Part shown: piece by piece, positions 39,445 to 52,787 of the stretch | How positions within the stretch are numbered: the first letter of the stretch is position 1 | How the letters are laid out: each line of letters starts with the position of its first letter | Notes under the pieces: model-generated | Told to the model about the DNA's origin: nothing | Databases searched by the model: none | The model's input: only the letters and a program-made list of their open reading frames with translations | Position numbers and translations under genes: made by a program | NCBI GenBank assembly: GCA_905221605.1 | Contig: CAJNDS010002213.1 | Span: 984,136-1,048,135, forward strand | From: Symbiodinium natans | Lineage: Eukaryota > Sar > Dinophyceae > Suessiales > Symbiodiniaceae | Direction of reading: 5' to 3' | DNA: 64,000 nt

Positions 39445-41607
39445 CTAGGCTTCAGTGCTTTAGGTTTAGGGTAACGGTTTCCTAGGGATGAGGGCTTGGG
39501 GTTGTGAGACAGTAGCAATGAACCATTAGGGTTTCATTTGTAAACACTAGGTGTTATGGGGTTTAGGTCTTTGGTTTTGAGGTGTTGGGGCTTTAGGCTC
39601 TTCGGCAGTTGGGCTCAGGGTTTAAGGCTTTCGGCTTAAGGTGAACCCGGGTTTGAGGTTTTCGGCTTAAAGTGAAACCCCACGCCCTGAGCCTAAATGC
39701 CTGAAAACCGCGCCCGAACGCCCACAAGCCCCAAGGCCTGAGCCTTCACCCACACCCAAGGCCCCAAACCTTATAATAAGCCCTAGTGGCTTAACAGCCC
39801 AGGGCCCAAGGCCTAAACTCCACACCCTAAACCTAAAGCCCTATTTTCGATTTATCGCCATTAAACCCCGGACCTTGGCGTGTTGCGCATTAGGGCTGAA
39901 AGGGTTGAGGGCTTTAGGTTTGGGTTCAGGGGTTGTAGTGGGCGTTAGGGCTTAGGGGCGTTTAGGCATCAGGGCCTAGGGTTTAGGGCGTTTAGGTTTT
40001 GGGTTTGGTTTTTGGGCATTCGGGCTTGTAGGGTTAAGGCCTGGGTTCCAGGCATATGGGCTTGGGTTTTGGGCTTTTGGTTTGGGGTTAGCCAGTAATA
40101 GGGGCTTTGGGGCTTCGGGTTTTAGGCATTTGGGTTCTTGAGTAAGGGCTTTAGGTTTGGGTATTGGTGAGTAAGGCCTTTAGGTTGAGGGTTGCGGCTC
40201 CTCGATCCGCGTGCCCCTCACTGTGTCCGTGGCCCTTCAGAGATTTACATAATCATAGGGACCAGATTGAATTAGGGTAACTTGTTCTTGTGTGTTTAAG
40301 GGTCCTCGTCAGGGGGTCCTTTCTAGGGTGCCGTAGTATATATAGGGACCAAATTCAGTAGGGTTGGGCGACAGTCGACCTGTAGATGACAACGACGCTC
40401 CGGGTCTAGGATTTTGAACGGGGTGGTTTAAGGGATTAGGGGATTCTAGCTTGGCCCTACGGCGACAGACCCGGTAGCAAGGCTGCCAGACCGGGCTGAC
40501 TCAGCTCGTCGTCTCGGCCGACGATACTCGGGTTCTTAATCAAGGGAGGACGGTTTAGGGTTTAGGGTTTAGTGGGGGGGGGGGGGTGGTATGTAACCGC
40601 TAAGGTTCTAAGTCTCCCGACAGTTCTCTATGTACCTACCCTCCCTCCTTAGGATCCCTCAAATCTTCATCAAATGGTCGTCCATTGAGGGCCTGGGCCC
40701 AAGTCCTTACAAGCAACCCACAACCCCCTGTCATAGTGGGGGATTTTTTTTTCAGGCTTTTTCAAGAAGCACTAGAATTTCAACTTTCATACTATCCCAA
40801 CCATGAACTAGAACCGTTGGTTGCCTCGACCCTCAACCCTGCCCTAGGCCCTAAGCCCTAAGCCCTAAGCCCCAGACCTTCCAAAGCCTGGCCAACCCTC
40901 ACCAAGTATTTCGAGTCGAATCGGGTTTAGGGTTTAGGGGTTTAGGGGTTTAGGGGTTTCGGGGTTTCGGGGTTTCGGGGTTTAGGGGTTTAGGGTGTAG
41001 GGTGCAGGGTTTAGGGTTTAGGGTTTAGGGGGGGGCGAAAGGATGTGGGCCGAAACGAAGTGCTGACCGCCGCTGGCATCGGGGAGTCGTATACAAAGTT
41101 CAGCGGCAGCCCCATTGTGATTGTGATAACTCAAGGGCTTAGGGTTTAGGGTTTAGAATCATTTTTGTAAGACTTGGCGTAGGGCATGCAGGTTTGGCCT
41201 GGGTTTTTAGGCATTCGGGCCTGTGGCGGCTTGGGGTTTCTTGGGCATTACAGCGCATTCCAGAAAGTTGCAACGTGGCTGTTAATAAAGGCTGGTTAGA
41301 TCCGGGATTCCTTTACGTGCACCTTTTGGGGTATGGGGATAAGGGATGTTCCAATGGGTTTAGGGTTTCGGGTTTTGGGCATGAGTGCTTTGGGTTCTGA
41401 GGTGTGAAATTAGGGCTCGAGGTTTTGGGCACGGATTCGTATGTCTAGTGCACTGCGCCGCAGCTTTTGGCCCCGGTTTTGGAGTTTTCTTGGTTCGTCC
41501 ATGCCGAGGCACACTGGTTAACCGTGCCAGATTCATCCTGAGGGCTTCTTCGAGAACCATTGACGTAGACTCAGACTGACCTGAAGGTGCGGTCTTTCCA
41601 TTCTCAG
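39445..41607. repeat. Heavily decayed telomere-like sequence
   Basis: TTTAGGC, TTCGGGC and CCCTAAG variants to 40200, unique islands at 40230-40540 and 40660-40830, and TTTAGGG variants at 40920-41030. No exon chain found. Confidence 0.55.
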
Positions 41608-41688
41608 CCTAAACTTTCGACCGTGCCGGAGAAACGTGTGCAGGACTGGCCTCCCCCAATCCAGGCCGTACAGCAAGGGCCCGAGTAG
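41608..41688 (+). CDS. Candidate exon, unknown protein
   Basis: Follows CCATTCTCAG and reads PKLSTVPEKRVQDWPPPIQA... to TAG. The surrounding 41.5-42.0 kb is unique sequence that may hold more exons, but alternatives in other frames are also open. Confidence 0.3.
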   Translation, partial: PKLSTVPEKRVQDWPPPIQAVQQGPE

Positions 41689-42080
41689 GCCCGAGTATGG
41701 GGCGCTCCCTGCAGGAATGTCTGGGATCGGCATCAGAAGCAAGGCGACCCCTCAACCTGTCAAAACCTGTCAAGGAAGAAGGCTGATTCTTGTTGAGACT
41801 GGACCAATGCTAGTCCCTTTGTTGTCCCCCTTTTTCTGCTCTCTCGCAGGCACGGGTCGTCCATCAGGTCTGGCCCGTGATGACTTGTAGCCAAGCCCCG
41901 GCCTGCAACCCTCAAACTGCACACGCGAGGCGATGCCAACCATGTGCCTCCGGCAGAAGACAACTGTTGCTGCGGCATCCTGGCCGCGTGTTGCGCATGC
42001 TAGGCTGCTAGGATAGACCACGCTCGCTTGGGCCCTTCAGTTCATTCATCAGCCCATGAGGCACGAAACCTGGGCCACAG

Positions 42081-42401
42081 AAGGGCACGAAGTACAAGAA
42101 GAGGACCGAAGCCGAGATTAAGCGCTTGTGGAAGCACAAGTCCAGGCGTATGATTCCCTGAACGCATTTCGTCAAAGTCTGCAACGCGATGCTAGCTGCC
42201 CTGCGCTCACGGCTCTGGTTGGACCTGTCACTGTTTATGTCGGGGCATACTTCCCGAAGCCTTGAATGACGATCATCCCAGGCTGTCAGTTCTGAGCCGC
42301 TTGAAGAAGTTCGCGAAGAAGCTGGAGCCCGCTGCCATCGATGCTCTGCTCGCCGCGTCCGAGGTCGGACGTGGGAGATTCGGCGTCAAATGTGCGTGTC
42401 T
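42081..42401 (+). CDS. Candidate upstream exons of model H
   Basis: 42081-42145 reads KGTKYKKRTEAEIKRLWKHK..., possibly ending at a GC donor (GCGTAT). 42245-42401 reads LPEALNDDHPRLSVLSRLKK... and ends at GTGGGT in phase 2, which fits the first base of the 43056 exon. The 42160-42260 stretch is open in several frames, so the connection between the two is unresolved. Confidence 0.4.
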
Positions 42402-42484
42402 GTGGGTTCCTGCGCCGGTCATGTTGTATCCTATAATTCAGACACATTGGACACTTCACTAGGCCCACTTCGTTCCGGCTTTGT

Positions 42485-42975
42485 ATCTCCACGAGGGCTA
42501 AAGCCACTTTTCACCCGATAGAAAAATTGATCTGGGCCGTTCTGGGCTTTTGTGGACATGCAACTAGATCTTGCCCTCAGCGACCGACAACAAAGCTGGA
42601 GCCATTGCCAAGGTCCTGGATAACTACGTAACCTTTCAACAGACCAGAACAGCCCAAATCAACTTTTGGACAGGCTGAAAAGTAGTTTCAAGTAGATCCA
42701 GGCCTCAGCGAGCGACAAGCCTCCGGACAAAAGCCTAAAACAGGCCAAATCGACTTTAGACCTAAGTAGATCACAGATCCATGGCTGAGGTCGTGGAGAA
42801 CCACCTGGACAACCGCCCGGAACAGGCCAAATCAACTTTTGCATAGGCTGAAAAGTGGATCTAGGCACCTGAGCAAATGACAGAGCTCGGAGCCATTGCT
42901 AAAGTCCGGAAAACGACCTCGACAACAGCCCAGAACAGCTCGAATGAACTTTTAGGTACATGCAGAGTGAGGTCT
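42485..42975. repeat. Decayed tandem repeat of about 100 bp
   Basis: Four to five divergent copies containing CAGAACAGCCCAAATCAACTT and GGCTGAAAAGT(A/G), GATC(C/T)AGGC. Located in the intron before 43056. Confidence 0.65.
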
Positions 42976-43055
42976 AAGGTGAGGGTTTAGGATTTTTGGC
43001 CTTAAAGTTTAGGGTTTCCGGTTTAGGGTTGAGGGCTTGGGGTTTAGAGTTGCAG

Positions 43056-45960
43056 GCGTGGAGGAGCCCCTGCTCCAAAAGATGATGGCCGTGGAGGTGT
43101 CGCAGCGCACGCTCTGAAGTGCCGTCGGAAACAGTATCAGCGTGAACCTGCTGGAGCGACTGTTCCCGACTATTTTGGAGTTGGCCCGATTGTCCCCCGT
43201 GCCCCGGGCAGTGGACATGCCTGACACGTGGAAGCGTTGCGTCCAGCGCTGCTTGAAGAAGAAGAAGAAGGCCCAGCAAAGAATTCAAGCGTCACTCAAT
43301 TAATGAAGGGAATTTTCACGTATTAATAAGGGAAATTTCAGGGGGTTCCGGCTGACTTGTGGTTTGGAGTCGGGTGCATAAATGCATCGCTAGTCTCGCA
43401 TGCAAAGGGCAAATCAGTCTACTTTCCCGACGAGATACTGCGGCTTCGCAAGCGCCAGTTGAAGAAGGCCAAGGCGAAGTGAGTGGCGTTTTCATGCATA
43501 GGAGCGTGCGGCAACGGATTGCAATTTTGTTGGGTCCTCTTGAACCCTAGCTCTGACAGCACCATGCAGTCAGTGACGAGTATGTTTTGTAAAGCTGAGT
43601 GTAGAACCGCCCACGACAAGTATGGGGATTCAGGCCTAAGGGTAGTTATCAGTGACGTAACGATTCTCAAGAAGATCTGGTCTGCGTGTGCGTCAGAGTC
43701 AGCTGCGGCGGGGAAAAAATGTTCGGCGTGAGCGGTTTGTTGTTTTCAAGTATGTTGAAGATTCGGCTCTGGGTTGTTGCGTCCCACCCGAGGAATCGCA
43801 AGAGAGCCTGGGTGGTCGGCCGAAGACGACGACGCCAGAGTTGAAGAGGAAGTTCACGAAAAAGAAGGAACTGATGGGGAGGCTGGTGTGCCTCCAGGAC
43901 TGTTTGACACAGATAACAAAGCTACTTTGACGCAGATTGGGTGAGCAGTCGTAGTGTTCTGGCTGTAATGCAAGGCTGTTTGACGACCCTAGGTGTCTTT
44001 GATATGGAGACAGGGTTCTTCCGGACATCATGCAATGTTCAAATTGACATTGCTGATCGGCCATTCCGGCACGCTTGTGCTTGATTGAAGCCGCCGTGTG
44101 ATTGCAGGACTAGTGAGTGACATCAACAGTACGGTCCTTGCGTGCACAGTCCTTGTTTTGAGCATGTTCCTTCTGTCCGAAGCGATTCTTCGGCTTGGTC
44201 CGTCTCCCGTGCGAGCTTTCATCAGGCCTTATGTGTCGGGTCTACGTGGAATGATGGATTAAAGATTAAAGCGTTGTCGCTTGCCACAGTTATTTCTTAG
44301 GACTTATTATATCAGTGCTTAAACAATTCTGCTGCCCAAAAGCCCACGCGTCTGATCCCGGAAGTGCCAGCAAATGGCCTCTGCCACGCTCGAGTAAAAG
44401 GTAATCGTCTCCTTCTCGTTTGTGCCCTCCTCCAGCCAGCTCATGCACGCGTTGATGGTCTGGGGGAAAGCAGCGTAGCAAGTCATGGCCATGGTGCCTG
44501 CCACACCTTGTATAGCTACTTCGGGAAAAAAGTATATACTTTTTTTCCACGGTCTACTCCAAAGGGACTTTGTTCAGGGTTCAGTTCAGGTTTTTCTGTT
44601 TCTGAAAACAGTCACTGTTGAGTTTCAGGCTTCAAGGTCGAGTGCTTACTCAAGCAGCGGACTTATCCTCTAAGGAAACCCGTGTTTAGGGCGTCTAAAG
44701 GAGCCCCAGCATGAAACCCCAAAACCCCCCAACCCCGAAACCCTTTATCGCTGAGGCTGGGCGGAAAGATCTCTGATGGACCGCTGCCAAGCATGACAAA
44801 GGGTGAGGGAGCGTGGGTTCCGAATGATCGAAGCACAAGTGGCAAACGCGCAGTCTGCTTGGATGTCCGGGATCATTGGTGACGTTTCGGAGGGCACGTT
44901 CAGGACATTCAGGCTGCATGCTCCCGCCCATCGGCTGCTGGATGTGCGGTTGAAGGCCTGGCCGTGCCAGATGAGCTGTGTGCTGCGTTGTTTGTTGCAA
45001 TACTGAGTCAACTTGTTCAGCTCTAAAGCCGTTAAGGGCTAAGCCTAAAACGTGCAAGCGCAACCCTAAACTCAAAATTCTGAGACGTTGATTCAGAACA
45101 AGGCGAGAGGCCAAACCAAGACCCGTCCAAGTGGCACTTCTACATGATTTCCCGGACGTACGAGAAGCCGCATGAGCGTGCAACCGAGTACATCCTGAAG
45201 AACATGACGGAAAGCAAGTACAAGCGCAAGGATGCGCAGAAGTTCATGGCGAAGCACTGCCTGCCTGCTGTTCGCAAGTGCCGAGCAGGCCGTCTTGTGG
45301 GCGTTCTTTGCCTCGCAGGGCAGTCTGGCAGACTACTGGTGCCCCTTTTTTTGTTTTGTGTGTGGTAGGAGAGTACCCTAAACCTTACTCGACAAAACCC
45401 TAAACCCTGGCCCTGGACTAGCAAGGCAAGAGAGCCGAGTCCATCGTCATCGACCACTGTATCCTGAGCCTCCCGGACATGCCGAAGCTGACGTTGATCA
45501 AGACGCCAATGAGTGACTTCTACACCCTGCCCGTGAGCCAGATCTGGGATGAAAAGTTTCGCCTGAACGGCAAAGTGTCGCTGGCCGCTGAGGAGTCAGT
45601 GTTATCCCTAAAGACTCACTTGGACGTGTTGGCCCGTGTGTCGCGCCCGCAGAAATTGCGGGCGCTGGAGAGGGAGATCGACTTCATTGGGGTCGCAACA
45701 CGATACGCAACGATGTTGTAGGGTGGTTCTTTTTGGTTTTTGGTTTTCGACGTAAGTTTAGAGTTTAGGGGTTAGGGCCCAGTTGTTTTGAGTGGTAACT
45801 GATTTGATCGCTAAGGCGGAATCAACAAGCTCAAGCACCCAGCGCACCGAGATCCTGCATCCCGACCGTGACCTGTGCCACCTCCAAGCTCAGTCTGGAG
45901 CCAACGGGCGCGTGGAGGAGGAAGCAGCAGACTCCGAGGAAGCGGCGTGAAGGAGTATGA
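43056..45960 (+). CDS. Eight-exon gene model H with stop codon, unknown protein
   Basis: Exons 43056-43210, 43418-43478, 43653-43727, 43839-43940, 44756-44802, 45097-45273, 45426-45717 and 45816-45960 (TGA). Donors are GTGGAC, GTGAGT, GTGAGC, GTGAGC, GTGAGG, GCAAGT and GTAGGG. Phases agree at all seven junctions. Segments include KQYQREPAGATVPDYFGVGP, ILRLRKRQLKKAKA, WHFYMISRTYEKPHERATEY and TLIKTPMSDFYTLPVSQIWD. The C-terminus is basic (RRKQQTPRKRREGV), nuclear-signal-like. The sixth intron is GC-AG and contains CCCTAAA units. Here donors are more canonical and the repeat density lower than elsewhere. Not recognised. Confidence 0.62.
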
Positions 45961-46211
45961 AGGCGTGGCGGCACAATGTTTTGGAATCCTTTCAAGCCCA
46001 TTATCAAAGAATAGATGAATAGCCCCTTGCCTCATCATTCCAAACCCTAAGCCCTCAAGACAATCCTAAACCCTAAACCCTAAAAACTCTACCTGCCCAG
46101 GCTCCTCGCCGCCTCTGCGATGGGCGACGCCGATCAGCGATGAGTTGCTGGCGTCCGAATCCTGACGGCTTTGGGGTCTGGGGAAGTCTGATTGTTTCTA
46201 AGAATTTAGGG

Positions 46212-46277
46212 TTGAGGGTTTAGGGCTTAAGGCTTAGGGTTTAAGGTTACCTTAAACCCTAAGCCCTAAACCCTCAG
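46212..46277. repeat. Head-to-head telomere-like palindrome
   Basis: CTTAGGGTTTAAGGT (46233-46247), one base, then its exact complement (46249-46263). Pairing extends outward with a single 7-bp indel to arms of about 27 bp. Confidence 0.8.
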
Positions 46278-46552
46278 CCTATGTTGTTCTAAGACTAAGA
46301 ACCAAGACTAACCAACCAGCAAGTAGATTCAGGGTTCAGGCCAACAGGGACGGACGAGATCCCGATTTGTAATTTTAGCGCTGCATTGCTGATCCTGCCG
46401 TGTGTTTTTGGGTCTCCCTTGTCGGAGCTTCTTCTACTGATTGATTAGCACACTTCATCCATTTCCCTTTAAATTTAGGGTTCAGGGTTTAGAGATTAGG
46501 GGTTCCGGGCCGAAAAAGTTCACCTGCGTTCTTCGCCGCTAGGAGCATAGCG

Positions 46553-46783
46553 GTGTCTGCTTCGAAGCGTCATGGGGCTGCAGTGCAGTGCAGCTACGAG
46601 CTGAGACCGAGTCAGCCAGGAAAAAATGATGAGCTGTGCCAGAGCGAGTTTGAGTCACACTTAATAAAATCACTGTTCCCATTTCTCCCTGGGCCAGGGG
46701 TGCGTGGACATGCTTCTCGCTGCAAGGAGCGGCGGCTTGCGTGCACTGTGACAAGAAGAGATGTGCAGACATGTGTCTTGTAG
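46553..46783 (+). CDS. Candidate terminal exon, unknown protein
   Basis: Open frame of 76 codons in unique sequence (QCSYELRPSQPGKNDELCQS in the middle), ending in TAG. No ATG at the start and no matched donor upstream. The antisense frame 46612-46893 is also open. Weak. Confidence 0.25.
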   Translation: MSASKRHGAAVQCSYELRPSQPGKNDELCQSEFESHLIKSLFPFLPGPGVRGHASRCKERRLACTVTRRDVQTCVL

Positions 46784-47295
46784 TGTCGTTGTTCTTGTGT
46801 CTTCTTATTGTGCCTGAGGCGTATGATAGCGGTCCACGCAGGGCAAAGGCGGTCGTGGCTGCAGCTGCGTTTGAAAGAGCCCGAGGAAAGCAATTGTCTT
46901 GGGTTGCATTCAGTCCTGGCCTAAAACTCTAGACCCTTTGCTGAGCGACTGTATGGCCAGGCCGACATCAGCAAGCCCAAGCAGCAGCCTCTGAGACGCT
47001 GATTCCTTTCGTCTGAGTTAACATTTCGCGAAAGCCCATATCACAATATCACTGAATAAATAATATCACCCTTCCAGTCAGAACCCAGAAATCCTCAGGC
47101 CGCAAGAAATGCAGACATAGCAGAACATGCAGACAGATCGATGATCGATGTGTGACGCAGCCAAGATTTGAGAAAAAAACACGTGCTTCCAAGAGACAAT
47201 CACTTTGGTTTATGTTGCGTTGCAGTTGCCCTGAATGCCCCATGAAGTGTCAAAAAAGTATCGAATCTTTTCCATGGTCAACTCCAAACCCGAGT
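46784..47295. other. Unique sequence, nothing assigned
   Basis: Non-repetitive sequence without a convincing exon chain on either strand. Confidence 0.5.
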
Positions 47296-47917
47296 GCAGT
47301 AAAAATTGTTTAGAAACTCATGAAAACAAATTGAAATTAATTTAAAATAAAGAAAGAATTAAAACAAATCAAAATTAAATGAAAATTAGTTAAACAATTA
47401 GAATGAATTAAAATTAGTTAAAACTAATTAAAAGTAATTAAGATTAATTAAAATTCATCAACAAGAAAAGAATGAGGGTTTAGTAAAACTTAAAATTAAT
47501 TTAACTAATTAAAATTCATTAAAATCATTAAAATTCATTCGAATGATTTAAATCAGATATTTTCAATTCAAATTAAAATTTTGAAAAGCAAATTATCTAC
47601 AATTTGTGAAAAGTAATTAAAATTACTAAAATTAATTCAAATTAGTTGGATTTATTAAAAATAAATAAATGTATTACAATTAGTTGATTAAAATTAATTA
47701 GCAGTAATTAAAATTAGTTACAATTATTCAAACGCATTAACCTTCAGTAGAATTGATTAACATCTAGGAACTGTTTCGATAAAATTCATTAAAATGAATT
47801 AAAACTGATTAAAATTGATTAAAATCAATAACGATTGACAAACATTGCTTAAAATTAATTCAAATTGATTAAAATTAACATTAATTCAAATTGATAACTA
47901 ATTAAAATTCAGTAAAG
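47296..47917. repeat. AT-rich low-complexity block, A-rich strand
   Basis: AATTAAAA-like sequence of the same style as 29205-30090. No ORF. Confidence 0.75.
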
Positions 47918-48207
47918 GGAATGTGCAACAAACACAGGGAACCGTCCCATATGTATGTATATATATATGGTCGCTCCCCCCCCCAAGATCCACCCCCAAG
48001 GCTGTTCAGAATCTCCTCACTCCATATAGGTACTCTTTCTTATACATGCAGATGCAGAAAACGCTGCAAATACCGAGGGTTTTCCTTTTAAAACGATGTT
48101 TTCAGACTTCTTTCTTGCAGCGATGTGTACATGCAGATGCCAGAATTGGACTTCCAGGATCTGGTGGTTCGTTTCTGGTGTTACCGACTTCGTTCTTAAG
48201 GCGATGT

Positions 48208-48923
<716 letters not shown>

Positions 48924-48954
48924 TGCAATGCGAATATGGCTTGCCTGAAACCAA

Positions 48955-50470
48955 GGCAATAGGGACAGTGCAGCACTTTCGCCTTTCGAGACAGCAGAAG
49001 TGCTGTACTGTCCCTGTTTTTTGCTTGCGTGGGGACGAGAAAATAGGGACAATACAGCACTTTTGCCTCTCCAGACTGCAGAAGTGCTGTGCTGTCCCTA
49101 TTTTTTGCTTGCAAGTACCAATAAAGTGTTGTACTGCCCCTAAGCAACCTAAAAAACCAATCTTTCCAGCACTAACAGCGCCCCCGGTAGTTCCCAAAAG
49201 CTTGGTTTTTTAGGTTTTTTAGGTTTTGAAGGGACAGTACGGCACTTTATTGGTACCTGCAAACAAAAAATAGAGACAGTACAGCACTTTCGCCTCTTCA
49301 GACTGCAGAAGTGCTGTCCAGTCCCTATTTTTTGCTTGCGTGGGGACGAGAAAATACGGACAGTGCAGCACTTTCGCCTCTCCAGACTGCAGAAGTGCTG
49401 TGCTGTCCCATTTTTTGCTTGCAGGTACCAATAAAGTGCTGTACTGCCCCTAAACAACCTAAAAAACCAATCTTTCCAGCACTAACAGCCCTGGAGCCCC
49501 CGGTAGTTCCCAAAAGATTAGTGTTTTAGGTTTTTTAGGGACAGTACGGCACTTTATTGGTACCTGCAAGCCAAAAATAGGGACAGTACAGCACTTTCGC
49601 CTCTTCAGAGTGCAGAAGTGCTGTACTGTCCCTATTTTTGGCTAGACGAGAAAATAAGGACAGTACAGCACTTTCGCCTCTTCAGACTTCAGAAGTGCTG
49701 TACTGTCCCTATTTTTTGCTTGCAGGTGCCAATGAAGTGCTGTGCTGTCCCAAAAAAAACCGAAAAAAACCAATCTTTCCAGCACTACCAGCCCTGGAAG
49801 CCCCCGGTAGTTCCCAAAATACTGGTTTTTTAGCTTTTTTAGGGACAGTACGGCGCTTTATTGGTACCTGCAAGCCAAAGATAGGGACAGTGCAACACTT
49901 TCGCCTCTTCAGACTGCAGAAGTGCTGTACTGTCCCTATTTTTTGCTTGCCGGAAGACGAGAAAATAGGGACAGTACAGCACTTTCGCCGTACTGTACTG
50001 TCCCTATTTTTTGCTTGCAGTTACCAATAAAGTGCTGTACTGTCCCTAAACAAACTAAAAAACCAATCTTTCCAGCACGAACAGCCCTGGAGCTTTTTTA
50101 GGGACAGTACGGCACTTTATTGGTACCTGCAAGAGGGACGGTACAGCACTTTCGCCTCTTCAGACTGCAGAAGTGCTGTACTGTCCCTATTTTTGGCTAG
50201 ACGAGGAAATAAGGACAGTACAGCACTTTCGCCTCTTCAGACTGCAGAAGTGCTGTACTGTCCCTATTTTTTGCTTGCAGGTGCCAATGAAGTGCTGTTC
50301 TGTCCCTAAAAAACCGAATAAGCCAATCTTTCCAGCACTGCCAGCCCTGGAGCCCCCGGTAGTTCCCAAAAGGTTGGTTTTTTAGGTTTTTTAGGGACAG
50401 TACGGCGCTTTACTGGTACTTGCAAGCCAAAAATAGGGACAGTGCAACACTTTCGCCTCTTCATAATTGC
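48955..50470. repeat. Array of fold-back hairpin units
   Basis: About five units of 230-290 bp. Each has a hairpin with arms GGGACAGTACAGCACTT and AAGTGCTGTACTGTCCC (for example, perfect 26-bp arms at 49571-49596 and 49616-49641, 19-nt loop) plus a larger palindrome with ends GGTACCAATAAAGTGCTGTA and its complement around CCAATCTTTCCAGCACT. About ten hairpins in all. The short ORFs here are translations of the stems. Confidence 0.85.
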
Positions 50471-51208
50471 TAAACCCTAGAGGGTTTCGGGGCTTCTCTT
50501 GAAAGCCCTCAACCCTTAACCACTGACCCCCGCCCCCCCTGGCCCCTTTTATAAGCAACAAACTTATTGCTTCTAAGCAATGCGCTGTGTGACAAAAACT
50601 CCTTCCAACCAAGATGTAGTTACCAACTCATACATATCTTAAATGCCTGAACCTTAAACCCTTACGGTTTAAACTCTATGGGCTTAGGTTAAAATGCCTA
50701 AATCTGAAACCCTAAACCTTTAAACCTTAACCCCATAGGGTTTTACAGGTGAAGGGCTTAGGTGCAATTGCCGGCTTATGTTTAAATGCCTAAATCTTAA
50801 ACCCTAAATCTTTAAACCTTAACCCGATAGTAGGCGTGAGGAAAGTCAAGACTACGGGCACTCGGAAGGGTGGATCTTGGGAGGGGGGGCGAGCTTATAT
50901 ATATATATATATGTACATATACACATATACACAAATTCGAAACCATTTGTCGTGATCTTCCTGCGCTTTTCTATGACGAGTACCGACTCGCGGAGCGGCA
51001 TCAAGTTAGGACCATCAGCATCAATACTTTCACAACGACGTAACGACGTCCTTCCTTCTCTCCACGCCTAGTTAAATACCAAAACCCGACCCTGAAGACA
51101 CAAACCCCCTGAAACCCCTAAACCTGAGACTGCGCCCCTATACCCAAAACCCTAAAACCCGAAACCCTAAACCTGAGACCCTGAACCCCTTCAAAACCCA
51201 GGCCACAG
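50471..51208. repeat. Decayed telomere-like sequence and AT dinucleotides
   Basis: CCTTAAACC variants at 50640-50830, an AT run at 50896-50915, and CCCTAAA relics at 51060-51190. No exon chain found. Confidence 0.6.
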
Positions 51209-51278
51209 ATCTCCCGCGAGATTGTGGCCGTAGTGTCGGCTGGGAAGGACGAAGGCAACCCTCGATTTAGGATTTTGG
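51209..51278 (+). CDS. Candidate exon, unknown protein
   Basis: Follows GGCCACAG, reads ISREIVAVVSAGKDEGNPRF..., donor GTTCAG, phase 0 in and 1 out. An island at 51628-51692 (VVGFEFEGLGFASLSLK) may be another exon. Confidence 0.4.
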
Positions 51279-51908
51279 GTTCAGTTGATTTGGGGTTTAG
51301 GGGATTTAGGATTTAGGGGTCAGGATGTCGGGTTTAGAACTTAGGGCTGATGGGGTTGAGCCTCAGGGTGTGTTTGGGGTGTGGGTTTCTGGGTGGTTCA
51401 AGGGGTTTTGGCGGGGTTTGAAGGGGTTGAGAGGGTTGAGGGTGTCTAGGGGGGTCTGGGGGGTCTAGGGGAGGGTTCCTGAAGAGTGGAAGGGGCACTC
51501 GTCAGAGTTTGTGCGGCTTCCCGCCTTTTCGGAGGTGTGTTGAAGACACCAGCGCCTCACCCCGAACCCTCAACTTCAAGCCCGAAGTCCTAAACCCTAC
51601 ACCCTACACCCTAAACCCTAAACCCTAAATTGACGAGGGTCGTGGGCTTCGAATTCGAAGGTCTCGGCTTTGCGAGCTTGAGCTTGAAGACCACAGCCCT
51701 AAACCCTAAACCCTAAACCCTAAACCCTATACCCTAAACCCTAAACGCTCAACCCTATAAGCCCCGAACCCTTAACCCCGAGACTTGACCCCAAGCAAGT
51801 GTCAACTTCAGACAACTGAGCTAGCTCCTGAGCCGAAATGGGTCGGCCTGTGAATGTTAAGGAAGTCGTACATGAGGTGACTTATTCCATAGTTTAGAGG
51901 GACAATGT

Positions 51909-52041
51909 ATATGTCTGTATGTCTGTATGTCTGTATGTCTGTATGTCTGTATGTCTGTATGCCTGTATGTCTGTATGTCTGTATGTCTGTATGTCTGTGT
52001 GTCTGTATGTCTGTATGTCTGTATGTCTGTATGTATCTGTA
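51909..52041. repeat. TATGTCTG octanucleotide array
   Basis: About 16 copies of TATGTCTG with two single-base variants (TATGCCTG, TGTGTCTG). Confidence 0.95.
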
Positions 52042-52787
52042 GTCTCGGCCCCTGCGGCCCTACCCCCACCCCCTGTAATACTCTTGGAAAGGGTGCCTGT
52101 CGCTTCAGGGCGCGCGATGTTCCACGCCACAGCGGGGGTGGGGTGGGGGGGGGGTGGGGGGGTGGGGGCTTTGGGGATTGAAATCTAATCATGGGCTGAA
52201 GAGGAAGGTCAAAGGGGGGAGGCACAACATGTTCCACATCATCTAACCAAAAACATGGGCTGAAGAAGAAAGGGTGAAGGGGCTTGGGGAGGGATACCAT
52301 GGCAGTGGGCCGGGGGGGGGGGAGGGGGTTGGTGTTTCAGCCCTGCACCATACATATACGTATATATATATATATATATATGTAGATAATGTAGATAGAT
52401 ATTGTGATAGTCTTCCCTGCTCAGCACCAAGCTTAAGGATCAGTATATGAAAGCCCTAAAAGAGGTCCCTGAGCCCGCCTTAGAATTTTCCGAGCTGGTA
52501 AGACGAAGCCAGGCTGAAACCCCAAACCCACAACAACCCATAGCACCCTAAACCCTACAAACCCAAACCCTGAGACCCCAAAACCCTACAACCCCGATAC
52601 CCACAACCGCAAAACGCTAAGACACCAAAAGCCCTAAACCCTCCCCTCCCCCCCCAACAAAACAACACAAGAAGCAAAAACACCCAAAAAACTAACCCTT
52701 ATTTAAGCCCAAAGGCCCCCCAAAAACAGCCCAACCCCCAACAAAATCATCCCTTAGACGCCTTGAGCGCTCACCCCGCCCTCCCAG
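52042..52787. other. Unique and simple sequence, no firm gene
   Basis: G-rich runs at 52130-52165 and 52308-52328, an AT run at 52364-52381, then ACCCTACAAACCC relics to 52740. No exon chain. Confidence 0.55.

Noticed and set aside
43115-43117. In-frame TGA recoding (selenocysteine or reassigned stop) in exon-like islands, also at 58969 and 42159
   Set aside because: For 43056-43210 a different frame is fully open and fits the neighbouring phases. For 58969 and 42159 a donor before the TGA removes it. Retrotransposon ORF2 ends normally at TGA.
44319-44504. Minus-strand 61-codon ORF (MAGTMAMTCYAAFPQTINAC...)
   Set aside because: It looks protein-like, but it lies antisense in an intron of the phase-consistent model H, has no matched exon, and the + strand is also open there.
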